Source of the DNA: Agreia sp. Leaf210
Lineage (GTDB): Bacteria > Actinomycetota > Actinomycetes > Actinomycetales > Microbacteriaceae
Direction: 5' to 3'
DNA length: 64,000 nt
NCBI RefSeq assembly: GCF_001421485.1
Contig: NZ_LMKK01000002.1
Location: 777,561-841,560 of the forward strand
Of the stretch, positions 25,125 through 33,319 are shown piece after piece; within the stretch, counting starts at the first letter, position 1; the number at the start of each line of letters is the position of its first letter. A program made the translations under genes and the position numbers. The notes under the pieces are model-generated. The model saw only the letters and a list, made by a program, of their open reading frames with translations. It searched no databases and was not told the DNA's origin.

Positions 25125-26759
25125 CTACGAGCGGGACTTCTCCCCGTCGGTCTTCCAGTACTCGGCCATGTCCCAGCCCCAGATCGGCTGCGGGAAGTAG
25201 CCGCCGACGGTCGGGCCGTGGATTTCGGTCTTGGTGCCGAAGTAGAGGGGCACGACCGGGTTCTCGCTCAGCATGAGCTCGGACGCCTCGGTGTACTTCT
25301 CGGTGGCGACGTCGGGATCGGTGGCCGCGAGGGCCTCCTGAACGCTGGCGTCCATCTTCTCGTTGCAGTAGTACGCGTAGTTGTGACCCTGGGGCACAGC
25401 GGTCGCGCAGCTCATGAGAGCCTGCAGGAAGTCGGATCCCTCGGGGTAGTCGGCGACCCAGAAGGTCAGCGCCAGCGGCGCCTTTCCGCTACCGGCGAGC
25501 TCGGCGAAGGTGTTCGGCGCCAGGGTCTGCAGGTCGACGGTGATGCCGATGGCCTTCAGGTCCTGCTGCATCTGCGGTGCGAGAGCCGAGAACGGTGCGA
25601 CGTTCCAGGCGAACATCTGCGTCTCGAGGCCGTTCGGGTAGCCGGCCTCGGCCAGCAGCTCCTTGGCCTTCTCTACGTCTTTACCGTGGGTCATGTCGTC
25701 ACCCGAGTAGCCGAGCACTCCCGGCGGAATGAACTCCGTAGCGGGCTTGCCCTGGCCGTTCACGAGCTTCAGCAGCGCGTCGCGGTCGAAGGCGTACGAG
25801 ATGGCCTCGCGCACCTTCGGGTTGTCGAACGGCGCCGTGGTCACGTTCATGGCGAGGTAGTAGATGCTCGGCTTCTCGATCTCGACGATCTGGTCGGCGA
25901 GCTTCGCGTCGGTGGTCACCTGCAGGAACTTGGCCGGCGGAATCGGGCTGCCCATCAGGTCGATGTCGCCCTTCTGCAGCATCAGCACCTGGTTGTCGGG
26001 GTCGACACCCAGCGTCATGTGCACGCCGTCGACGTAGGGTCGCGGCGAATCCCAGTAGTCGGCGTTGCGGTCGAGGTTGACCTCGACACCCGGGGTGAAG
26101 TCGGTGAGCGTGAACGGGCCGGAGCCGACGGGCTCGGTACCGATCGTGTCACCGGAGCCCTCGGGGATGATCGAGCCGGCCGGCATCGCCAGCACGTACT
26201 TGAACGAGGAGTTCGGCGAGGTCAGCGTGATCTTGAGGGTCAGATCGTCGACGACCTCGATGCCCGAGGGAAGGCCGGTGGGGTTCGCGGCGTACTCCTC
26301 GGCTCCGGCGATGCCCTTCCAGAACTCGGCGAGTCCGGCCTGGGTGGCGGGGTCGAGAACTCGAGCGTACGAGTAGGCGACGTCCTTCGCGGTGACCGGG
26401 TCACCGTTGGAGAAGGTCAGCCCCTCTTTGAGCTTCATCGTGTAGGTGAGGCCGTCGTCGCTGATCTCGGGGAAGTCTTCGGCGGCCTGCAGCTTGAGCT
26501 CGCTGGTCTCGCCCTTGTAGTCGTACATACGGTCGAAGACCATCCGCATGATGTTCCAGCAGGTGGCGCCGGTGCAGACGGCGGGGTCGAAGGTCTCGGG
26601 GTCTGACGCGGCAGCGGTCTCGATCGTTCCGCCGTAGAGGGCGGCGTCAGCGGAGTTGCCGGAGTCATCACCTCCGGTGTTCGAGGTGGTCGGAGCGCAG
26701 GCGGTGAGAGCGATAGCCAGAGCTGCACTCAGCAGCGTGACTCGCACGTTTCGTTTCAC
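25125..26759 (-). CDS. Peptide ABC transporter substrate-binding lipoprotein (SBP family 5)
   Basis: 544 aa, first gene of the eleven-gene leftward operon. It starts at a GTG (26759) behind AGGGA and has a lipoprotein signal peptide (LLSAALAIALTAC; Cys21). The mature protein has the family-5 course: DPETFDPAVCTG, LTYTMKLKEGLTFSNGDPVTAKDV, PVGSGPFTLTDF, KVREAISYAFDRDALLKLVNGQGKPATEFIPPG. Ligands in the family range from peptides and nickel to opines and sugars. Two extra Cys pairs (ACTGATC and SC...YC) might form disulfides. Confidence 0.92.
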   Translation of the reverse strand: MKRNVRVTLLSAALAIALTACAPTTSNTGGDDSGNSADAALYGGTIETAAASDPETFDPAVCTGATCWNIMRMVFDRMYDYKGETSELKLQAAEDFPEISDDGLTYTMKLKEGLTFSNGDPVTAKDVAYSYARVLDPATQAGLAEFWKGIAGAEEYAANPTGLPSGIEVVDDLTLKITLTSPNSSFKYVLAMPAGSIIPEGSGDTIGTEPVGSGPFTLTDFTPGVEVNLDRNADYWDSPRPYVDGVHMTLGVDPDNQVLMLQKGDIDLMGSPIPPAKFLQVTTDAKLADQIVEIEKPSIYYLAMNVTTAPFDNPKVREAISYAFDRDALLKLVNGQGKPATEFIPPGVLGYSGDDMTHGKDVEKAKELLAEAGYPNGLETQMFAWNVAPFSALAPQMQQDLKAIGITVDLQTLAPNTFAELAGSGKAPLALTFWVADYPEGSDFLQALMSCATAVPQGHNYAYYCNEKMDASVQEALAATDPDVATEKYTEASELMLSENPVVPLYFGTKTEIHGPTVGGYFPQPIWGWDMAEYWKTDGEKSRS

Positions 26760-26859
26760 GAAGTGTCCCTAATCTCTTGGAGTCGGAATCCCGAAAAGCG
26801 AGCAACCGACGTGGTTATGGAGCGCTGTTGATTCACACAAGCTAGCACAATTCTGCCGA

Positions 26860-26869
26860 CTGTCGACAA
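26860..26869. promoter_or_regulatory. Candidate GntR operator in divergent promoter region
   Basis: CTGTCGACAA, containing the 8-bp palindrome TGTCGACA at 26861-26868, lies in the 136-bp gap between the GntR gene and the binding-protein gene. On the minus strand the same bases give TTGTCG, a possible -35 with TAGCTT about 19 bp downstream, so binding there would block the operon promoter. It matches the palindrome at 12176. Confidence 0.45.
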
Positions 26870-26895
26870 TCTACCGAAGCGCATTTTCGTCCAGT

Positions 26896-27567
26896 ATGGT
26901 GTCCTCTATGGACACACTCCCTCGCTCCGGTTTATCGGGCGCCGCAGTCAACGAGCTTCGCGAGGCGATCCTCGAAGGGCGCCTGGTTCAGGGAGAGCGG
27001 CTCAGCGAAGTGAGCCTCTCGAGCACGCTGGGCGTGAGCCGCGCTCCGGTGCGCGAGGCGCTGCTGCATCTCGAGCAGGAGGGGCTCGTCGTCTCGCTCC
27101 CCTATAAAGGAGCGTCTGTCGTCAGCCTGTCGCAGCAGGACTTTCTCGAACTCTCGACGCTGCGTATCGCGCTCGAGAAGCTGGCCTGGGCACGCGCCGT
27201 CGAGCGAGTCTCGCCCGAGGCCGTCGACGATCTGAACGCCATCATCGCCGAGATGGAGTTCGCGGTGAAGAGCGAGCAGAAGGCCAAGCTCGTTCGACTC
27301 GACATCGACTTTCACGACCGCATCTTCGTGCTCGCCGACCACTCACGCCTCTACACGGCCTGGACGGCGATCAAGTGGCAGGTCGCCCTGTTCCTGTTGG
27401 CCCGGCGCGTGCGCGTCGACGATTATCACAGCATCATCGTGCAGGAGCACAAGGCGCTGCTCGACGACATCCTCACCGCGAAGACGCCGTCGTTCGAGCA
27501 CCTCATCGAAGACCACATCGGCTCGGGCTACGGCCGCTTGAACACGACGGCCGCCCCGACCTCGTAG
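26896..27567 (+). CDS. GntR family regulator, FadR/FCD subfamily
   Basis: 223 aa. Winged helix-turn-helix (AVNELREAILEGRLVQGERLSEVSLSSTLGVSRAPVREALLHLEQEGLV, about residues 17-65) followed by an all-helical FCD ligand-binding domain with the metal-type residues Asp/His in RLDIDFHDRIFVLADHSRL and a late His in IVQEHKALL. The usual ligands are carboxylic acids. ATG 26896 and ATG 26908 are both possible starts; neither has a clear ribosome site, so a leaderless mRNA is possible. Divergent from the peptide-import operon, it is the likely repressor of it. Confidence 0.88.
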   Translation: MVSSMDTLPRSGLSGAAVNELREAILEGRLVQGERLSEVSLSSTLGVSRAPVREALLHLEQEGLVVSLPYKGASVVSLSQQDFLELSTLRIALEKLAWARAVERVSPEAVDDLNAIIAEMEFAVKSEQKAKLVRLDIDFHDRIFVLADHSRLYTAWTAIKWQVALFLLARRVRVDDYHSIIVQEHKALLDDILTAKTPSFEHLIEDHIGSGYGRLNTTAAPTS

Positions 27568-27578
27568 GCGCACACCCC

Positions 27579-28343
27579 TCACCGACGCGACAGCAGAGAC
27601 GTCACCTTTAACTTCTCGCTCTGGATCCACACGTCGGAGTACTCGATCGGTCGTCCGTCGGACAGGTACGTTACCTGCTGCATGTACTGCACCGGCGCAC
27701 CCACAGCGATGTCGAGTGCGGACGCGACCTCGGCATCGGCGGCCTCGGCGCTGAAGGTGCGTCGCGCCGTTCCGATCTTCAGCCCGTAGTGGCCCTCGAG
27801 CGTGCCGAACAGGCTGACTATAGAGAAGTCGAAGTCGTCGATGCCGGGCACGACATCGGCACGCACATAGTTCGTGAGATAGGTGACGGGCGCGTCGGCC
27901 ATCGACCTCAACCGCACGAGGCTCAGCACACGACCGGATGCCGGCAAGTCGAGCAGGGCCGCGACGGGCTTCGGCGGCTCGATCACGGCGTGGGAGATCA
28001 CCGAAGTGTCGAAGATGACGCCCTGGTCTGAGAAGTCCTCCGATAGGGTACTCAGCCGCTGGGCGATCGACGGCTCGAAGGTCATCGAGGTGACGAACGT
28101 TCCGCGCCCTCGAACCTGCCGAAGGAGGCCCTCGTGGATGAGCGTCGCCAAGGCGCGACGCACGGTTCCGCGGCTCACTCCGAGGTCGGATGCCAACTCG
28201 GGCTCGCTCTTGAGCCGGTAGTGCGCGGGCCACTCGCCGGTCGCAATCCGCGTGCGGATCCGCTCCGAGATCTGCGCATGGATAGCTACCGGGGCCTGCC
28301 TGTTGATGGCGGTCTCCCCGGCCGTGCTGTTCGTGCTGGTCAT
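27579..28343 (-). CDS. GntR family regulator, HutC/UTRA subfamily
   Basis: 254 aa. N-terminal winged helix (IHAQISERIRTRIATGEWPAHYRLKSEPELASDLGVSRGTVRRALATLIHEGLLRQVRGRGTFV as separate motifs around residues 22-85) and a UTRA effector domain with the closing VQYMQQVTYLSDGRPIEYSDVW. UTRA domains bind small sugars or their phosphates. It is the last gene of the ribose/deoxyribose operon, 75 bp after deoC, and should repress that operon, perhaps at the palindrome at 34286-34297. Confidence 0.9.
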   Translation of the reverse strand: MTSTNSTAGETAINRQAPVAIHAQISERIRTRIATGEWPAHYRLKSEPELASDLGVSRGTVRRALATLIHEGLLRQVRGRGTFVTSMTFEPSIAQRLSTLSEDFSDQGVIFDTSVISHAVIEPPKPVAALLDLPASGRVLSLVRLRSMADAPVTYLTNYVRADVVPGIDDFDFSIVSLFGTLEGHYGLKIGTARRTFSAEAADAEVASALDIAVGAPVQYMQQVTYLSDGRPIEYSDVWIQSEKLKVTSLLSRR

Positions 28344-28418
28344 TGACGCTCCTGCCGTGGTCTCCCAGTCTCCCGGCCCGGAGCGTTTCGCGCATCCGGA
28401 CCGGGAGGGTGTCGTGGC

Positions 28419-29126
28419 CTAGTAGCTGACGGTCGCGTCGTCGCCCGTGTCCGAGATGATCGAGATTCCCGCGCTCGTTCCGAGCAGCACGGCGCCGGCC
28501 TGCAGCAGCGAGAGCGCCTGCGGGTAGCTCTTGATCGATCCCGATGCCTTGACCAGAACACCCGGGCGGGCGCGCTCGACGAGGAACCGCACGCTGTCCG
28601 GGTTGGCCACCTCGACGGCGCCGCTCGACGCGTTCTTCAGGTACGCGGCGCCCGCCTCCATGGCGAGCTCGACGGCGGCCTTCTTCTCGGCTTCCGTCAG
28701 AAGGGGCAGCTCGAGCATCACCTTCACGGGCAGGCCGGATGCGCGCACGACGCCCGCGATGTCTTCGCGGAACTCATCGAACATCCCGCTCTTGAGCCAT
28801 CCGACCTGCACGCCGATGTCGAGCTGCGTGGCGCCGAGGCGTGCGATCTCGGCGGCCTCGGCCGCCTTGCCCGCGCTCGTCATCACGCCGACGGTCGGAA
28901 AGTCGAGGGCGGAGGCGATCTCGATGCCCGTGCCCTTCAGCTCCGCGGCGACGAGCGGCACCCAGGAGGCCGGCACCATGGCCGCGTTGAACCCGTGCTC
29001 GGCGGTCTCGCGGGCGTGGGCGATCATCTCGTCGCGCGTGCTGCCCAGCTCGATCTTCGTGTGCTGGATGAAGGGGGCGAGCTGCGCGGGAGAGAGCTCC
29101 TGCAAGGCGGTGGTCGTGTCGGTCAT
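28419..29126 (-). CDS. deoC: Deoxyribose-phosphate aldolase family protein
   Basis: 235 aa. The class I aldolase cleaves 2-deoxyribose 5-phosphate into acetaldehyde and glyceraldehyde 3-phosphate. The Schiff-base lysine lies in GVLVKASGSIKSYPQAL; the second active-site Lys is in AAYLKNASSGAVEVANP, where the usual KTSTG is replaced by KNASSG; the Asp-containing strand is TQLDIGVQVGWLKSGM. The substitution makes a related aldolase activity possible. Start at 29126, 33 bp after rbsD. An aldolase is not needed for ribose, so its presence widens the operon's likely substrate to deoxyribose. Confidence 0.85.
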   Translation of the reverse strand: MTDTTTALQELSPAQLAPFIQHTKIELGSTRDEMIAHARETAEHGFNAAMVPASWVPLVAAELKGTGIEIASALDFPTVGVMTSAGKAAEAAEIARLGATQLDIGVQVGWLKSGMFDEFREDIAGVVRASGLPVKVMLELPLLTEAEKKAAVELAMEAGAAYLKNASSGAVEVANPDSVRFLVERARPGVLVKASGSIKSYPQALSLLQAGAVLLGTSAGISIISDTGDDATVSY

Positions 29127-29158
29127 GGTGAGTATTCGCTTTCTTTTGGGGTGATGGA

Positions 29159-29614
29159 TCAGAGTTTGGATGCGTAGTAGTCGGGTGCGATGATGCCTTC
29201 TCCGCCGAACCACTGCGGAACGTCGACGCCGCAGAAGAGGCCGATGTTGCCCCACGGTTCGAAGGCGCCCGTTCGCACGATGACCTTCGCCTGCAGGGCG
29301 AGTTCGCCGAGCATGTCGGCGTGGCTTCGAGTGCTGAACTCGGCGTCGGCGAACCGGTCGAGCAGCCACTCGTCGAGCTTCGGGTTGTTGCTGGTCACAT
29401 CGTCGGCGCGCACCACGCCCTCGACGATGATCTCGTCGGCGATGAGCGAGATGACGGTGCGCAGATCGGGCACGTTCTGCGCGATGGCCAGGTCGACGCG
29501 TTGCGCCTCACGGGGAATGGGGAAGCCGGCGTCGACGACGAGAATGAGATCGGTGTGACCGAGGGTCGCGAGTGCGCCGCTCAGCTGGGCGTTCAGAATT
29601 CCTGTGCGCTTCAT
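29159..29614 (-). CDS. rbsD: D-ribose pyranase
   Basis: 151 aa, slightly longer than the 139-aa E. coli protein. It interconverts pyranose and furanose forms so that the kinase receives the furanose. Conserved RbsD phrases include MKRTGILNAQLSGALATLGHTD (catalytic His20), VVDAGFPIP, and the C-terminal RTGAFEPWGNIGLFCGV. It follows rbsA by 42 bp. Confidence 0.92.
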   Translation of the reverse strand: MKRTGILNAQLSGALATLGHTDLILVVDAGFPIPREAQRVDLAIAQNVPDLRTVISLIADEIIVEGVVRADDVTSNNPKLDEWLLDRFADAEFSTRSHADMLGELALQAKVIVRTGAFEPWGNIGLFCGVDVPQWFGGEGIIAPDYYASKL

Positions 29615-29656
29615 GGTTGTCCTTTCGAGATGGTCGAACGGGTGGGGTGCGGATGC

Positions 29657-31234
29657 TCAGGCGAGCGTTCCCGTGTGGGTCACCGCTCCGGTCGCCGAGG
29701 TCATGATCGACTCCTCGGTGGCGGTCTTCGTCGCGACGACGTCGACGACGCGCCCCTCGCTCATGACGGCGATGCGGTCGGTGATGGTGAGCAGCTCGGG
29801 CAGGTCCGACGACGAGCAGACGATGGCCACGCCGCGTTCCGCCAGCGCGAAGAGCTGTTCGTAGATCTCGGCCTTCGCTCCGACGTCGACGCCTCGGGTG
29901 GGCTCGTCGAGGATGAGAACCGCGGGGTCGATGGCGATCCACCGGGCGAGCATCGCCTTCTGCTGGTTGCCGCCCGAGAGGTTCGTGATCGGCTGGTCCA
30001 TTGTGGCGGTCTTGACGCGGAAGCCACGCGCGAGTTCGGTGGCGCGCTTGTCGAACGCCCGACGCTTGAGCAGCCCGGCCGAGGTGACGGCCTTCACCGT
30101 GAGCACGCCCACGTTCTCGGCCACGCTCATCGAGGTCAGCAGGCCCTGGGCCCGTCGCTCGCCCGGAACGAATCCGAGCCGCCGCTGCACGCTCTCGATG
30201 GGGCTCCGGTTCACGTAGGGCCGACCGAGCAGCTCGACCGTTCCGTCGCTTCCGGTGTCTCCGCCGAAGATGTGGTGCAGCAGTTCGACGCGCCCGCTGT
30301 CGGGCAGGCCCGCGATGCCCACGATCTCTCCCGGGCGGATCTCTAGGTCGACGCCGTGGTGACGACGGCCGGTGAGCCCACGCAGGGCGAGAGCGGGTGC
30401 CGACGCGTCGCGGTCGCTCGCACGGGCGACCGAGAGCTCTGCCCGCGAGGTGAACTGTCCGAGTTCTCGCCCGACCATGGCGGCGACCGCCTGATCGGGA
30501 GTAACCTCGTCGCGTCTCCACCCGGCGACATGACAGCCGTCGCGCAGAACCTCGATGCGGTCCGCGAGCAGGAACACCTCCGGCATGCGGTGCGACACGT
30601 AGACCATGGTCGTGCCGGCCCGCTTGAGCGTCGCCATCAGGGCGAACAGCCTGTCCGACTCGGCCGGGGTGAGCATCGCCGTGGGCTCGTCGAGGATGAG
30701 CACGCGGCACTCCCTGGCAATGGATCGCGCCACGACTATGAGCTGCTGAGTGGCGAGATCGAGGGTCCTGACGGGCGAGTTGGGGTCGACCACGAGATCG
30801 AGGTCGGCCAGCAGATCCAACGCCCGCGCGATCATCCGGCGCCGTGACGGGAACCAGCGGTTGCCGGGCTCGATGCCTGCCAGGATGTTCTCGGCGACGC
30901 TCCGATCGGGCAGCAGCGACAGTTCCTGCGGCACGATGGCGATGCCGTAGCGCGTGAGCATCGTGTTCGGGTCGTACGATTCAACGTTCTCGCCGAAGGC
31001 GACGACGCCTCCCCCGCTCGGGGGTTGAAGGCCTGCCAGGATCTTGAGCAGTGTCGATTTGCCGGCACCGTTCTCTCCGAGCAACGCCGTGGTCTCACCG
31101 GCGGTCACGTCGAAGCTCACGTCTTCGAGTGCCCGCACTGGGCCGAAGCTGCGGCTCAGATTCTGGATGCGGATGGCGACGCCCGGGGTGACGCCGGTCG
31201 CGCCGGTCTTGTCGAGCGGGGAAGGCATCGTCAT
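29657..31234 (-). CDS. rbsA: Ribose-type ABC transporter ATPase
   Basis: 525 aa, two fused ABC domains as in RbsA. The first has Walker [10 protein letters not shown] and a signature region in which the usual LSxGQ is replaced by LDLATQQLIVVARSI (LSVGQ missing); the second lacks a normal Walker A (GLPDSGRVELL) but has LSGGNQQKAMLARW and LILDEPTRGVDVGAK. That asymmetry is usual in this family. Start 31234 overlaps the rbsB stop by one base. Confidence 0.9.
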   Translation of the reverse strand: MTMPSPLDKTGATGVTPGVAIRIQNLSRSFGPVRALEDVSFDVTAGETTALLGENGAGKSTLLKILAGLQPPSGGGVVAFGENVESYDPNTMLTRYGIAIVPQELSLLPDRSVAENILAGIEPGNRWFPSRRRMIARALDLLADLDLVVDPNSPVRTLDLATQQLIVVARSIARECRVLILDEPTAMLTPAESDRLFALMATLKRAGTTMVYVSHRMPEVFLLADRIEVLRDGCHVAGWRRDEVTPDQAVAAMVGRELGQFTSRAELSVARASDRDASAPALALRGLTGRRHHGVDLEIRPGEIVGIAGLPDSGRVELLHHIFGGDTGSDGTVELLGRPYVNRSPIESVQRRLGFVPGERRAQGLLTSMSVAENVGVLTVKAVTSAGLLKRRAFDKRATELARGFRVKTATMDQPITNLSGGNQQKAMLARWIAIDPAVLILDEPTRGVDVGAKAEIYEQLFALAERGVAIVCSSSDLPELLTITDRIAVMSEGRVVDVVATKTATEESIMTSATGAVTHTGTLA

Positions 31235-32262
31235 CAGCCCTCTACCGTCGCGTCGGCGATGTTCGACTTGTCGATGAACTGGGCGCCAGTGTCGACACCC
31301 TTGACCACCGTCTTGTCCTTCAGGAAGTCGACCAGAACCTTCACGGCCTGGTAGCCCTGCTCTTCGGGGTTCTGGCTGATGGTGAACGAGACCACGCCGT
31401 TGTTCACGAAGTCGGCGGTCTGGGGCAGCAGGTCGAAGCCCACCATGGTGATCTTGCCGGTGTTGCCCGACTGCTCGACCCACTTGGCCGCGGCGGTCGT
31501 GCTGCAGCAGTCGAGGCCCGCGATGGCCACGACGTCTCCAGCTCCGGCCATAGTCGACTCCACAGTGTTGTACGCGGCATTGGGCTCGTTGCCGACGTTC
31601 ACCGGCCCCATGACCTCTAGGCCTGACGCCTTGATTCCCTCCTCGAAGCCGCTGAATCGGTCGTTCGACCATCCGGCCCCCGTGTCGAGCGAGAAGACCA
31701 CGACCTTGCCGGTCGCGCCGTCACCGAGCGTCTTCACCAGTTCCTCGGCCTCCGACTTGCCTGAGCCCTTCAGATCCTGGCCGACGAAACCCATCTGCTT
31801 GGAGTCGGGGTTGTCGGTGTTGAACGAGATGATCGGGATTCCGGCGTCGTAGGCCTGGGCGATCACGGGTTTGAGGGCGTCGCTCGAGGCCGATGATACG
31901 GCGAGGCCGTCGATCGACTTCTGCTGAATGAGCGTCTGGAGTTCGGAGACCTGCTTGGCTGCGTCGCCGCCGGTCGGGCCGATGAGCTGCACGTCGGCAT
32001 CCATCTCGTCGCCAGCCTTCTCCATTCCCTTCGAGATGGGTGTCGCGAAGGCGAGGGAGGGGTCGTGGTAGCTGAGCTTAATGCGCATCGGCTCGCCGCT
32101 GTCGACGCGGTCCTGTATGTAGGACGCGAGCTGGAATCCTCCGTCGGAGGATCCGGCGTCGTTGCCGGTGGTGATGGCGCCGCACCCGCTCACCGCGAGG
32201 GCGGTTGCGGCCACGAGCGCACCCGTGGCGAGAAGCCGCCGGGCTGTGGTGGTGAGGGACAT
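31234..32262 (-). CDS. rbsB: Ribose-type ABC transporter substrate-binding lipoprotein
   Basis: 342 aa from an ATG seven bases after AAGGAG. Lipoprotein signal with Cys27 (ALAVSGC). Peripla_BP_4 fold phrases: GGDAAKQVSELQTLIQQKSIDGLAVSS, AGIPIISFNTD, MGFVGQDLKGSGKSEAEELV, ITMVGFDLLPQTADFVNNGVVSFTISQNPEEQGYQAV. Unlike the other binding-protein genes here it is joined directly to the next transporter gene without a hairpin. Ligand inferred as ribose or deoxyribose from the operon. Confidence 0.88.
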   Translation of the reverse strand: MSLTTTARRLLATGALVAATALAVSGCGAITTGNDAGSSDGGFQLASYIQDRVDSGEPMRIKLSYHDPSLAFATPISKGMEKAGDEMDADVQLIGPTGGDAAKQVSELQTLIQQKSIDGLAVSSASSDALKPVIAQAYDAGIPIISFNTDNPDSKQMGFVGQDLKGSGKSEAEELVKTLGDGATGKVVVFSLDTGAGWSNDRFSGFEEGIKASGLEVMGPVNVGNEPNAAYNTVESTMAGAGDVVAIAGLDCCSTTAAAKWVEQSGNTGKITMVGFDLLPQTADFVNNGVVSFTISQNPEEQGYQAVKVLVDFLKDKTVVKGVDTGAQFIDKSNIADATVEG

Positions 32263-32314
32263 GAGTACTCCTTTGTTAATGTCCGGTGCTATCTGGGGTG
32301 AGGGTGAAGGCACG

Positions 32315-33319
32315 TCAGGCCTTCGTCTTTCGTCTGCGCTGCCAGGTATCGGCGGCGACCGCTGCGACGATCACGAATCCGGTCACGACTGTCTGCCAGA
32401 AGCTCGAGATGCCGTTGATGTTGAGGATGTTTTGCAGCAGGCCGATGAACACGACGCCGATGATGGTTCCCCACATCGTTCCGGAGCCTCCGAAGAGCGC
32501 CGCGCCGCCGATGATCACGGCCGAGATCACGGTGAGTTCGAGGCCCGTGCCCGTGACACCCTGCACATACGAGAGGAATGAGAGCCCGAGTACTCCCGCG
32601 ATGCCCGCCGTGATGCCCGAGAGGATGAACGCGGTGAGCTTCACGCGCTTCACGTTGATGCCCACAAGGCGGGCCGCCTCCTGGTTTCCGCCGACCGCAT
32701 AGGTGTTGAATCCGAGGCGGGCTCGCGAGAGCAGCACGATTCCGATGGCGGCGATGGCGGCGAAGATCAGCAGCTGCATGGGGATGACGCCGAAAAGGCG
32801 ACCCTGACCGATGAGGGTGAACTCGGCGACGCCCGGCTGCTCGCTCGAAAGCGAGATCGGTGCGCCGTTCGAGATGAGCAGAGTCGCGCCACGGAACACG
32901 CTGAGGCTCCCCAGGGTGACGATGAATGAGGGCACCCCGAGCAGCACGACTGCGAGCCCGTTCAGAAGCCCGGCGAGCGCGGCGACGACGACGCCGAGCA
33001 GGATGGCGAGGGGCCAGGGTGTTCCGGCCGTGATGGCCATGCCGGTGGTGATCGCGGAGAGAGCGTAGATCGAACCGACCGAGAGGTCGATCTCCCCGTT
33101 GATGATCACGAACGTCGCGCCCACGGCCATGATGCCGATTTGAGCGACCTGCTGCCCGACAGAGAGCAGGTTGCTGGGCTGCACAAAGCTGGGCGAGAGC
33201 ACGACTCCGAGGATGAAGAGCAGGATCAGGGCGGCGAACACCCCTGCCTCGCGCAGTTTGAGCAGCTTGCGTGGATCGAACGAAGAGGCCGGACGCGTCA
33301 TCGCGGTGGCGGTGGTCAT
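32315..33319 (-). CDS. rbsC: Ribose-type ABC transporter permease
   Basis: 334 aa, BPD_transp_2 family with eight to ten hydrophobic segments. The signature VGATFVIINGEIDLSVGSIYALSAI and the GGNQEAARLVGINVKRVKLTAFILSG coupling loop are typical of RbsC, as is GGAALFGGSGTMWGTIIGVVFIGLLQN. The start overlaps the rbsK stop by one base; 52 bp separate it from rbsB. Confidence 0.92.
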   Translation of the reverse strand: MTTATAMTRPASSFDPRKLLKLREAGVFAALILLFILGVVLSPSFVQPSNLLSVGQQVAQIGIMAVGATFVIINGEIDLSVGSIYALSAITTGMAITAGTPWPLAILLGVVVAALAGLLNGLAVVLLGVPSFIVTLGSLSVFRGATLLISNGAPISLSSEQPGVAEFTLIGQGRLFGVIPMQLLIFAAIAAIGIVLLSRARLGFNTYAVGGNQEAARLVGINVKRVKLTAFILSGITAGIAGVLGLSFLSYVQGVTGTGLELTVISAVIIGGAALFGGSGTMWGTIIGVVFIGLLQNILNINGISSFWQTVVTGFVIVAAVAADTWQRRRKTKA

